7,583 bases of DNA from Bacteroidales bacterium. GTDB lineage: Bacteria; Bacteroidota; Bacteroidia; Bacteroidales; WCHB1-69. The DNA lies in assembly GCA_017527945.1 (NCBI GenBank), contig JAFXPL010000172.1:1-7583 (forward strand), given 5' to 3'. The position numbers were made by a program, and so were the translations under genes. Shown piece by piece: positions 1 to 6,180 of the stretch; within the stretch, counting starts at the first letter, position 1, and each line of letters begins with the position of its first letter. The notes beneath the pieces were generated by a model. That model was not told the DNA's origin, did no database searches, and saw only the letters and a list, made by a program, of their open reading frames with translations.

Positions 1-95
1 ACAAGAGGCGAACCAATGAAAAGCGAGTAAACGCTCTTCCCCGTTGTATATATGCAGACGGAAATATCATTTATCAATCATCAAAACAAAGTGTT

Positions 96-398
96 ATGAC
101 GAACATTATAGAAGTTGAAAACAAGATCATCACCCTCAGAGACCAGCAGGTGATATTGGACTCCGACGTGGCGGAACTGTACGGTGTGCAGACAAAGGAA
201 ATTAACCAAGCGGTGAGGAACAATCCCGAGAAATTTCCGCAAGGATACATTTTCCAACTGGAAAACCAAGAATTTAAGGATTTGCGGTCAAAATTTTTGA
301 CCACAAAATATCAAAAGACTCGCCAGCTGCCCAAAGCTTTCACCGAGAAAGGCCTCTACATGCTGGCGACCATTCTGAAAAGTCCGCAGGCGGTGTGA
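96..398 (+). pseudogene. ORF6N-domain protein, truncated after the domain
   Basis: The 100-residue product matches an ORF6N domain, a DNA-binding-associated module found in phage and bacterial accessory proteins. Visible hallmarks are VENKIITLRDQQVILDSDVA (about residues 7-26), the ELYGVQTKEINQAVRNNPEKF stretch (27-47) and the closing AFTEKGLYMLATILKSPQAV (81-100). Family members normally continue another 80-200 residues past this point into a variable, often coiled-coil tail. Here a TGA comes straight after SPQAV and the following 100 bases show no recognisable continuation in any frame. The frame is open upstream to base 3, but ATG 96 is the natural start because family proteins begin with a short Met-Thr-Asn-type leader just before the VENKI motif. 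No TAnnTTTG element lies upstream. The domain call is strong. That the gene is truncated rather than a short natural variant is inferred from remembered family length. Confidence 0.7.
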
Positions 399-472
399 AG
401 ACCGTTTTAAGATCGAATCAGTAACCAGTGGCTAATCAAGCGTAATTAATAATATTTGAGAGATTTTAAAAG

Positions 473-502
473 TTGTAATATAATACAATTTTTGTAATTT
501 TG
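473..502 (+). promoter_or_regulatory. Bacteroidota-type promoter of the toxin-antitoxin locus
   Basis: An exact -7 element TAATTTTG (consensus TAnnTTTG) lies at 495-502. A -33-like TTG at 473-475 is 19 bases upstream, inside the usual spacing. It is the only promoter-like signal before the broken toxin and intact antitoxin, so it probably drives both. Confidence 0.55.
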
Positions 503-845
503 CATCCGAAGAAGAAGATTCTTGCGTATAAGAACTATTACCGCGATTTTATGTCTAAACTAACTGAGATTGAACAAAATAAGATAAAACGCGCATTGTT
601 GCTCTTTGAAACAGAAGATAAGATTCCCAAACATTATATTGGATATATTCGAGACGGATTGTTCGAATTTCGTGTTACATGAGAATAAAGAGTTTCGCTT
701 ATTCTTTATATATGATGGGAATACTATGATCGTTTTGTTCAATTGTTTTACCAAAAAATCAAGGAAAACACCTAAAAAGGAAATAGATAAAGCTTTAAAA
801 ATCAGGGAGGAATATAGAGATGCAAAACAACGAGGTATTATATGA
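500..845 (+). pseudogene. HigB/RelE-like toxin (Gp49 family), frameshifted
   Basis: Two overlapping frames together encode one RelE/ParE-superfamily toxin of the phage-derived Gp49 type, a ribosome-dependent mRNA endoribonuclease family. Frame one (500-682) carries KKILAYKNYYRDF, then YIRDGLFEFRV, and stops at TGA 680. Frame two carries ENKEFRLFFIYDGNTMIVLF, then the family C-terminus FTKKSRKTPKKEIDKALKIREEY, ending at 845. The break is near 675-680 and requires a net +1 shift (one extra base or two lost bases). The remembered family spacing between the RV and [FY]R motifs fits a two-base loss slightly better. Start codon: the only in-frame candidate before the homology is TTG 500, which lies inside the -7 promoter element. 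The next is ATG 551, which would remove the first beta-strand. So the start also appears lost. The 3' end overlaps the antitoxin gene by 26 bases, the toxin-first order of higBA loci. The family assignment is firm; loss of function is inferred. Confidence 0.78.
805..810 (+). promoter_or_regulatory. Ribosome binding site of the antitoxin
   Basis: GGGAGG lies nine bases before ATG 820, inside the toxin coding frame. It fixes the antitoxin start and would allow the antitoxin to be translated despite the broken toxin upstream. Confidence 0.6.
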
Positions 846-1119
846 TGTAAGCGCGGAACTTGAACGGGATTTTGGTCCCAAAGGTTCAGAAAGCCGAAAA
901 TTAGCAGAAGACAAGGCGTGGGAGGAATACAACGCGCAAATTCTGCTTGATGCCAGAAAAAACGCTGGCTTGACTCAACAGGAACTTGCCGAAAGAATAG
1001 GTGCCGACAAGAGTTACGTGTCGCGGGTGGAACGGGGACTCATAATCCCGTCTGTTTCAACACTCTATCGCATTGCTGCCGCCATGGGGTTGACGGTGGA
1101 ACTGAAACCATCTGTTTGA
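820..1119 (+). CDS. XRE-family (HigA-like) antitoxin
   Basis: This 99-residue protein is a helix-turn-helix antitoxin and autorepressor partner of the upstream Gp49-type toxin. The N-terminal part (residues 1-38), including LYDVSAELERDFGPKGSESR, is the toxin-binding leader typical of this HigA-like subgroup. The Cro/C1-type HTH spans about 41-93, with the helices in LTQQELAERIGADKSYVSRV (51-70) followed by ERG and the closing LYRIAAAMGLTVEL. The start is fixed by ATG 820 with GGGAGG upstream, and the frame is uninterrupted. In HigBA systems the antitoxin neutralises the toxin and binds the shared promoter, here the element at 473-502. With the toxin frameshifted, this gene is an orphan antitoxin. 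It may persist as a plain repressor or protect against related toxins elsewhere (inference). Confidence 0.85.
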   Translation: MQNNEVLYDVSAELERDFGPKGSESRKLAEDKAWEEYNAQILLDARKNAGLTQQELAERIGADKSYVSRVERGLIIPSVSTLYRIAAAMGLTVELKPSV

Positions 1120-1204
1120 TTCCCCAAAATTCTCACAATCCACGGATATAATCTCCACATAACCTGTAGCGAAAAATTTTTTCCCTTCGAGTGTTACCTT
1201 TTGC

Positions 1205-1212
1205 TATTTTTG
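1205..1212 (+). promoter_or_regulatory. Promoter -7 element for the sigma-factor operon
   Basis: TATTTTTG matches TAnnTTTG exactly, with 26 bases between it and ATG 1239. No convincing -33 TTG lies 19-21 bases upstream. The housekeeping sigma may therefore give weak or activated expression, or an ECF-type promoter that I cannot recognise may overlap. Confidence 0.45.
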
Positions 1213-1238
1213 CGTCATCATCATGAACAAGGCGAAAA

Positions 1239-2279
1239 ATGGAGAACACGGCATTTTGGGAACGGATGTATGCGGCCAACATCGGTAGGATGATCGGCGC
1301 TTGTCACCGCTATGTCAATGACTTGGCGTTGGCGGAGGACCTCGCGCACGAGGCGTTCCTCAAGGCGATGGAACGCTCCGACACTTACCGCGCCACCGGC
1401 CGCTTCGAGGCCTGGCTGATGCGCATCACCGTGAACCACGCCATCCAGCATCTGCGCGAAAGCATGGATACCGTGCCGTTTGTGGAGGAGGAAATGCCGA
1501 ATGTTACCACGGAGGATACATCCATTTGGGAGATGGACTTCACGCAGGAGGAACTGCTCGAAGCGGTGCAGCAGTTGCCGGCTCTGCAACGAACTGTCTT
1601 CAACCTCTATGCCATTGACGGGCAGTCACATGCCTATATCGCTGACCTGCTGAACATCTCCATCGCCAGTTCCAAGGAGACGCTCTACCGCGCCCGTAAA
1701 CGGTTGCGACAGCTGCTCACCCAAATGGCTCAAGAGAAAGAAAAACGCAAAAAGGGAGTTTTTGTCATGATACTACTATTCTTGTTACAGCATTCCGAGG
1801 CCGCGCGCACCGACCGGATGTTCCGGAACGGACTCGCCACACTGACCTACGCACCTTCGAAGCCGCTCACTACCACACAGATACGGCAGGCAGCGGCGGA
1901 GGCACCGTCCAGTCCGGGCGTCTTTGTGGCAACGCACCGCGCGGCATTAGCCACCGCGACCATCGCGGGGATTGTCGGCGGAGTCTGCATCTGGCAGGTT
2001 GGTCGTACTGCACTGGATAACAATCCGTTGCAAGAGTCTGTCGCACCCGCTGAATCACCAGTAAGACTTCCTGCCGACACAATCGCCGAAAACAGTTTAC
2101 AAGCAGAGCCCAGCTTAACAACCCGGCCTTCCGAAGCGACTGCGCCAGTGAAACATCATGAGTCGGAAACCAAACCCCAAATCATCGTTGTCACCAAGGA
2201 AATTGTGGTGAACGACACGGTGGTGGTCCGTGACACCGCAATAGTGAAAGACACGGTCTATTTAATGCAAAAGCCATGA
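1239..2279 (+). CDS. ECF sigma factor fused to a transmembrane anti-sigma-like half
   Basis: The 346-residue protein begins as an ordinary ECF (group 4) sigma factor. Region 2 is about residues 10-75, including LALAEDLAHEAFLKAMERSD and the promoter-melting FEAWLMRITVNHA segment. Region 4 is about 105-160, with LPALQRTVFNLYAIDGQSHA, the HTH IADLLNISIASSKETLYRAR and a basic tail. ECF sigmas usually end there at about 160-190 residues. This frame continues through a basic linker (168-172), a short hydrophobic patch (174-183), a cytosolic-looking segment and one probable membrane span (236-255, ALATATIAGIVGGVCIWQVG). It ends in a Pro/Ala/Glu-rich periplasmic stalk with three xDTVhV units at 325-342 (NDTVVV, RDTAIV, KDTVYL). 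That second half has the layout of a Bacteroidota anti-sigma factor, so the protein looks like a sigma/anti-sigma fusion held at the inner membrane. ATG 1239 is preferred: ATG 1223 is out of frame. The stop overlaps the next start (ATGA). The sigma identity is clear; the tethering model is inference. Confidence 0.85.
   Translation: MENTAFWERMYAANIGRMIGACHRYVNDLALAEDLAHEAFLKAMERSDTYRATGRFEAWLMRITVNHAIQHLRESMDTVPFVEEEMPNVTTEDTSIWEMDFTQEELLEAVQQLPALQRTVFNLYAIDGQSHAYIADLLNISIASSKETLYRARKRLRQLLTQMAQEKEKRKKGVFVMILLFLLQHSEAARTDRMFRNGLATLTYAPSKPLTTTQIRQAAAEAPSSPGVFVATHRAALATATIAGIVGGVCIWQVGRTALDNNPLQESVAPAESPVRLPADTIAENSLQAEPSLTTRPSEATAPVKHHESETKPQIIVVTKEIVVNDTVVVRDTAIVKDTVYLMQKP
1753..1769 (+). promoter_or_regulatory. 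Possible internal translation start for the membrane half
   Basis: AGGGAG at 1753-1758 lies eight bases before an in-frame ATG at 1767 (Met177), just after sigma region 4. Initiation here would give a separate 170-residue protein containing only the membrane span and DTV tail, equivalent to a free anti-sigma factor. Positioning and spacing are good, but SD use is weak in Bacteroidota, so this is only suggestive. Confidence 0.35.
2211..2264 (+). repeat. Three 18-bp xDTVhV repeats in the sigma fusion tail
   Basis: Three consecutive 18-base units encode NDTVVV, RDTAIV and KDTVYL. The alternating hydrophobic pattern suggests an extended beta-strand on the periplasmic side of the membrane. A matching set occurs at 2384-2437 in the next gene. 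Confidence 0.7.
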
Positions 2280-4006
2280 AAAAGCAGACTGTTATCACAT
2301 TTATCGTATTGTTATTCAGTACTATAGGAGGTCTCTCCGCGCAAACCACAGACACCATGTATGTGGTGAAGCGGCACGTGGTGCGCGACACTGTCTATGT
2401 GCGTGACACAGTACGCGTGCAGGACACCGTCATCATCGCCGACTACATCCACAGTGAGGAATTCAGGCGGCTGTTTTACGAGCTGAACGGTGCTGATGGA
2501 CAGACGCCGTCCGATTCGTTGGAAAAATTGTGGGCGCAGACCGTTACCTTTTTGGAAAATCGCGTCATACAGTACGAACAACAGAACGTTTCTACTATGG
2601 ACAGCATCAAAAAATACGGATTGGCGGGGCTCATGCTTTTAGGGTTGAACTCCCTCGCACCCGCACAGACAGAGACTCCGCAACCCGCGAACTCGCCTCA
2701 TATCAAGACAGAGCCGGTTCTTCACGACAGTCCTTTCAACGGATTCCACTTCGGCTATACGGCGGAGGCGGACATCGTACATCCTATAGAGTTGATTGAC
2801 GTAACTACCGGCAAAGAAATCTACACGCAGCCTCGATTGGGTGGACGCGTTGGATTGGAATTTTCCTATCACTTCGCAGATTTTTTGGGGATATCCGCTG
2901 CTCTGGATCTTGGAATTCAAGGATTATCCATGGTAGGCCTTAAAGATTATTTCGGTGTCTCAATGCCTCTTAAGTTTGAATTTCATTATCCTCTCGCTGA
3001 CAAATTATGGATAACGGCAAATGTTGGCACTCAGATTCGGATGCCTTGGAGAACTTTTCTCTATGGTTTTGATGGATCGAGAGGGAGTAATGAATCCAGT
3101 GATTATTCAGATGATTTTCAGCAAATAGGTTATCAAAACTATGTTTACAACAGAAACGTTTTTTATGCTGACATAATGACCGATGTTGGTGTGTATTTTC
3201 AATTACCCAGTCAGAATTACCTTCGTTTTTTAGTTGGATTGAATGTTGCCACAATAGACTTTGCTCAAGGATATGTTAGCCATCACCAATATGACGGAAT
3301 GCAGTACATGTTTCAGCGAAACCACTACCTCTATTTCCAAATCGCCTATCTCCATGGTTTCAGCAAGCAGCGAGCTGTCAAGCAGGCGCAACCGCATTGG
3401 AATGATGACAAGTCCCTTTATCGTCATGAGTTCCGGTTAGGGGTGAGCGACCACTTCGGTTTTCTTGGCCGATGGGCTCACCAATACACTACGCTCGATT
3501 ATGGTGGAGAGCAGGTTCGCACCACTTCCACGGATTATCACTTCACGCCTGTGGTCTCGCTGGATTATCACTACCGCGCCGCCAAATGGTTTTGGTTGGG
3601 ACTCTCCACCAGTTATAGTTTCATGAAGGAAAAACTCTATGTTGGAAATATTGTTTCTCCTGATGCTTTTCATTGGGATTGTAAGGAACACCATTTCTTG
3701 ATTATGCCTTCGTTACGATTCTCCTATTTAAACCGGCCGCATGTGACGCTCTATTCCGGTGTGGCCGTGGGATTACTGATCAATCGTGGCAACCGCTACT
3801 ATGGCGATCTATCTACACTGCCAGAGTTCGTGCCGGCGGCGTGGGGCTTCTTGCCGGCGGAGCTGCCTGACCACACCTCAGCAGGTTCCGCGTTCCAGCT
3901 GACCGCCTTCGGGGTGAAAGCCGGCGCAAAACACTGGTTCGGCAGTTTTGAAGCGGGTATCGGCATCAAGGGGTTTGTCAATTTGGGGGTCGGGTACGAG
4001 TTTTAG
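2276..4006 (+). CDS. Outer-membrane beta-barrel protein with periplasmic DTV repeat
   Basis: I recognise no named family. This 576-residue protein starts with a clear signal peptide (MKKQTVITFIVLLFSTIGGL, cleavage likely after LSA at 22). The mature N-terminus contains three xDTVhV units (37-54: RDTVYV, RDTVRV, QDTVII), then a helical region (about 58-105). Residues 108-130 form a second signal-peptide-like stretch beginning at a Met. From about 150 on, the sequence is rich in alternating aromatic/hydrophobic strands such as LGGRVGLEFSYHF and PLKFEFHYPLADKLWITANV. It seems to fall into two halves, about 150-362 and 383-576, the second opening with LYRHEFRLGVSDHFGF. The C-terminus GFVNLGVGYEF ends in Phe, as expected for BAM-dependent barrel insertion. 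ATG 2276 overlaps the sigma stop by four bases, implying coupled translation. Bases about 2870-3330 are much more AT-rich than the flanks. A role as sensor or target of the sigma fusion is inference from context. Confidence 0.75.
   Translation: MKKQTVITFIVLLFSTIGGLSAQTTDTMYVVKRHVVRDTVYVRDTVRVQDTVIIADYIHSEEFRRLFYELNGADGQTPSDSLEKLWAQTVTFLENRVIQYEQQNVSTMDSIKKYGLAGLMLLGLNSLAPAQTETPQPANSPHIKTEPVLHDSPFNGFHFGYTAEADIVHPIELIDVTTGKEIYTQPRLGGRVGLEFSYHFADFLGISAALDLGIQGLSMVGLKDYFGVSMPLKFEFHYPLADKLWITANVGTQIRMPWRTFLYGFDGSRGSNESSDYSDDFQQIGYQNYVYNRNVFYADIMTDVGVYFQLPSQNYLRFLVGLNVATIDFAQGYVSHHQYDGMQYMFQRNHYLYFQIAYLHGFSKQRAVKQAQPHWNDDKSLYRHEFRLGVSDHFGFLGRWAHQYTTLDYGGEQVRTTSTDYHFTPVVSLDYHYRAAKWFWLGLSTSYSFMKEKLYVGNIVSPDAFHWDCKEHHFLIMPSLRFSYLNRPHVTLYSGVAVGLLINRGNRYYGDLSTLPEFVPAAWGFLPAELPDHTSAGSAFQLTAFGVKAGAKHWFGSFEAGIGIKGFVNLGVGYEF
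2384..2437 (+). repeat. Three 18-bp xDTVhV repeats at the barrel protein N-terminus
   Basis: Consecutive 18-base units encode RDTVYV, RDTVRV and QDTVII, directly after the predicted signal peptide and preceded by a more degenerate DTMYVV (26-31). They have the same six-residue period and consensus as the units at 2211-2264. Confidence 0.75.
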
Positions 4007-4036
4007 TTTCATGTTTCAGTAAAAAAAGATTTGGTC

Positions 4037-4660
4037 ATGAAAAAGAGATTCTATATTGCATTGGTTTTGGGCATAGTGGTTCTTTCCTTCAGCCAGTGTC
4101 GCAAAACGCCGTTCTGCTACTCGGTTCCTCAAGATTTCTGGAACGATTATTTCCCGTATGAAAAGGGACAGACCGTGACTTTCCGCAATGAATTCGGAGA
4201 AACCAAAACATTCATTGTGAAAGACGTTTATGTGGACCTTGGCATCTACGAGCCTTTCACGGACGATGCGCATCCACTGCCACATTGCCATTCCAGTGCG
4301 TCAGTTGGGCTTGCTGATGGGGATGATGCTGTTCTGATCATTTTTGATATGTTTAGTAACTCATACGAGAAAGGAAAATACTCTTTCTATTACGCTCTCC
4401 GTTTCGATTTTCAACAAGATGCGCTTCCCGGGTCGGAATATGAGTGGTGGAAAAAAGCTCAATGTTTTACGAATCAGCAATATGGCAACATCAAATCGTT
4501 GTATAAATTATTCGGAAAAACGGTGGAATTTGAGAAAGAAAGCTACGGCGGAGAATCTCCCGACAATATTTATGACGTGAAGTGTGTGAGAGGCAAGGGA
4601 TTGAGTGAATTCAGCGAAAAAAAGAAAGGGTGCACTTGGAAGTTGGTGGAATCCATTTGA
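4037..4660 (+). CDS. Small lipoprotein of unknown function
   Basis: This 207-residue protein starts at ATG 4037, where a KKR-charged, hydrophobic signal peptide leads into SFSQC with Cys21 as the probable lipidated residue. An extension to TTG 4031 adds only two residues and is unnecessary. SQC followed by RK is a form common among Bacteroidota lipoproteins, although Gln at -1 is off the enterobacterial lipobox. The body has no domain I can name. It contains DYFPYEKGQTVTFRNEFGET (38-57), resembling the opening strands of small Bacteroidota lipoproteins with YFPY/KGQ motifs. It closes with GLSEFSEKKKGCTWKL, like their usual C-terminal strand pair. Further cysteines are at 27, 84, 143, 183 and 199. 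It follows the barrel gene by 30 bases with no promoter between, so it is probably the third gene of the sigma operon. A role as accessory subunit of the barrel or product of the sigma response is inference. Confidence 0.75.
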   Translation: MKKRFYIALVLGIVVLSFSQCRKTPFCYSVPQDFWNDYFPYEKGQTVTFRNEFGETKTFIVKDVYVDLGIYEPFTDDAHPLPHCHSSASVGLADGDDAVLIIFDMFSNSYEKGKYSFYYALRFDFQQDALPGSEYEWWKKAQCFTNQQYGNIKSLYKLFGKTVEFEKESYGGESPDNIYDVKCVRGKGLSEFSEKKKGCTWKLVESI

Positions 4661-4728
4661 AAAGATAGAAAAAGCCTCTTTGTCCCTATAACAGTTGTAT
4701 TGATGCTTTAGCCATCGGCGAAAAATTT

Positions 4729-4776
4729 CCATTCCCCACAAATTTTTTATGCCAGAATACTCCATTCCCCGCAAAT
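4729..4776 (+). repeat. Direct repeat CCATTCCCC[A/G]CAAAT in an intergenic region
   Basis: Two 15-base copies, at 4729-4743 and 4762-4776, differ at one position and are spaced 33 bases apart. They lie in the 211-base gap between the lipoprotein and amidohydrolase genes. The same gap holds a 7-base tandem (AGCTAAT, AGCTAAC) at 4804-4817. The function is unknown; such short repeats are frequent between Bacteroidota genes. I see no terminator hairpin in the gap. Confidence 0.5.
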
Positions 4777-4836
4777 CTCGGAGATTCCGAATTCCAAGCC
4801 AAAAGCTAATAGCTAACAGCCAATTGCAAAAAAATA

Positions 4837-4844
4837 TACCTTTG
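4837..4844 (+). promoter_or_regulatory. Promoter -7 element for the M20 amidohydrolase
   Basis: TACCTTTG matches TAnnTTTG exactly, with 27 bases to ATG 4872, almost the same spacing as in the sigma operon. No good -33 TTG is seen at the usual distance. The position supports ATG 4872 over the upstream ATG 4749. Confidence 0.5.
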
Positions 4845-4871
4845 CATCCTCCAATTGTAGATTGTAACATT

Positions 4872-5987
4872 ATGGATTGCAAAGAGATACGTCACCAATT
4901 ACATCGCATGGCCGAACCTTCCAACGAGGAATTGAAGACTTCCGCTTTCATCAGACACGAGCTGGAACGCCTTGCGCCGACAAAGATTCTCACCTTCCCG
5001 AAAGGAAACCACCTGCTGGCGGAGTTCGACTTCGGGGGCGGCGGAAAGACCGTGCTGCTCCGTGCCGACATGGACGCAGTGCGGGTCAACGAGACGCTGA
5101 ATCTGCCGTACAAGTCTGAAACCGAGGGTGTTTCCCACAAATGCGGGCACGACGGGCACAGCACAATCATGTTGCGCGTGGCGGAGATGCTGCACGAGAA
5201 GCCGCTGCCATCGGGCAGAGTGCTGCTGCTCTTCCAAGGGGCGGAGGAGACCGGCGAGGGGGCGCGGCAGATTCTCGAAAGCGGAATCCTGCAATCCTAC
5301 AACATCGATTGCGCCTACGCCCTGCATAACATCCCTGCCGAACCAGTCGGCACAATCATTTGCAGACCAGGAAGTTTCACCTGTTCCGTCATCAGCTGCG
5401 ACATTGTGTTAACGGGCAAAACCGCCCACGCCGCCGAACCGTGGAACGCGGTGTCCCCGTATGCGGCGGCGCAGCGCATCACCGATTATGTGATGGCACT
5501 GAACCGGCACGATGCCCTTCAGGATGATTTCTGCGTGGCCACGCTCATCGAATTCCGGGTGGGCAGCCAAGCCTACGGGGTGGCCGCCGGCGACGGCGTG
5601 TTGCGCTTCACCATCCGCACCCGTGAAGACGACCGTCTTCAGCAGATCATCTCCGAAATCGAAGGTAAAGCAAAAGTGGAAGCCAAAGCCGATAACCTGC
5701 AATGCGAGATTCGCTGGATAGAGTATTTCGCCGCCGCGCACAATGCAGAAAAAGCCGTGCAGTCTATCAGAGAATGCGCTGAGTGTCTGCATTTTTCCTA
5801 TCAGGAAAAGCCGGTTCCCTTCTTCTGGGGTGAAGACTTCGGACTCTTCACGCAGCATTACCCTGGTGCGCTGTTCGGTTTGGGCTCTGGCACCCACCAG
5901 CCGCCCCTGCACCATCCTGACTTCAACTTTCCGGATGATATTATAGAGACGGGTGCGCGGATGTTTTATTCCCTAATCTCTATTTGA
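4872..5987 (+). CDS. M20D-type metallo-amidohydrolase (N-acyl amino acid hydrolase)
   Basis: This 371-residue cytosolic enzyme belongs to the M20 peptidase clan, subfamily D (hippurate hydrolase / IAA-amino acid hydrolase-like), which hydrolyses N-acyl amide bonds with a di-metal centre. Motifs in order: LRADMDA (63-69); SHKCGHDGHS (88-97) with the Cys91/His93 metal-binding pair; FQGAEETGEGAR (121-132) carrying the catalytic glutamate; LHNIP (151-155) with a further metal-ligand His; the lid/dimerisation-domain GKTAHAAEPWNAVSPYAAAQ (182-201); WGEDFG (319-324); and LHHPDFNFPDD (346-356) with the C-terminal metal-ligand His. Length is close to the family norm of about 380-400. ATG 4872 is chosen because the 41 residues gained from ATG 4749 are low-complexity, show no family likeness and would cover the promoter at 4837-4844. 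The exact substrate (acetyl, benzoyl or other acyl-amino acid, or diaminopimelate) cannot be read from sequence. Confidence 0.9.
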   Translation: MDCKEIRHQLHRMAEPSNEELKTSAFIRHELERLAPTKILTFPKGNHLLAEFDFGGGGKTVLLRADMDAVRVNETLNLPYKSETEGVSHKCGHDGHSTIMLRVAEMLHEKPLPSGRVLLLFQGAEETGEGARQILESGILQSYNIDCAYALHNIPAEPVGTIICRPGSFTCSVISCDIVLTGKTAHAAEPWNAVSPYAAAQRITDYVMALNRHDALQDDFCVATLIEFRVGSQAYGVAAGDGVLRFTIRTREDDRLQQIISEIEGKAKVEAKADNLQCEIRWIEYFAAAHNAEKAVQSIRECAECLHFSYQEKPVPFFWGEDFGLFTQHYPGALFGLGSGTHQPPLHHPDFNFPDDIIETGARMFYSLISI

Positions 5988-6113
5988 AGCCTTCTTCTAC
6001 CGAGATTTTGCTTCCGCTGGGGGTGCTCAAGGGATACTTTTTGTTTCTGCACAACCGATTCAGAATACTCCTTCTGTTCACAAATCACTGTTCATTATTC
6101 ACAAAAAAAAATG

Positions 6114-6121
6114 TATTTTTG
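6114..6121 (+). promoter_or_regulatory. Promoter -7 element for the CorA-protease pair
   Basis: TATTTTTG matches TAnnTTTG exactly, 72 bases upstream of ATG 6194. A TTC at 6091-6093 sits 20 bases upstream where a -33 TTG would be. The rest of the 206-base gap (5988-6193) is AT-rich with short TTCA-type repeats and shows no gene or convincing terminator. Confidence 0.45.
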
Positions 6122-6180
6122 CCACTCGTAAAATTTTTGCGCCAAAATGTAGTAAATGAGTTTCTAACCCGTTAAACGAA

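Noticed and set aside
22..35. Short inverted repeat AGCG..CGCT as a terminator
   Set aside because: Only four base pairs with a six-base loop and no T-run.
660..690. Programmed +1 frameshift making a full toxin
   Set aside because: The codon before the TGA is ACA, and slipping to CAT would not keep pairing. No slippery site or stimulatory element is visible, so mutation is the simpler explanation.
1160..1190. Autoregulated ECF-type promoter (AAC-like -35) before the sigma gene
   Set aside because: Only a fragmentary match. Without knowing this sigma's specificity or finding the same motif elsewhere, it cannot be supported.
1221..1589. 122-residue reverse-strand frame over the sigma domain
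   Set aside because: It lies opposite a clear ECF sigma gene and has no start signal or family resemblance.
2211..2437. CRISPR-like array from the 18-base repeats
   Set aside because: The units are contiguous, coding, degenerate at DNA level and have no spacers.
4749..4871. N-terminal 41-residue extension of the amidohydrolase from ATG 4749
   Set aside because: The extension covers an exact promoter -7 element and intergenic repeats and shows no M20 likeness. ATG 4872 gives the normal family start.
4899..5915. Long reverse-strand and alternative-frame open frames inside the amidohydrolase gene
   Set aside because: They are shadows of a GC-rich coding gene with all M20 motifs in the + frame; their translations are arginine/proline-rich with no domain likeness.
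5984..6175. 63-residue open frame after the amidohydrolase
   Set aside because: It overlaps the previous stop, has low-complexity AT-rich content, spans the corA promoter and has no RBS or recognisable domain.
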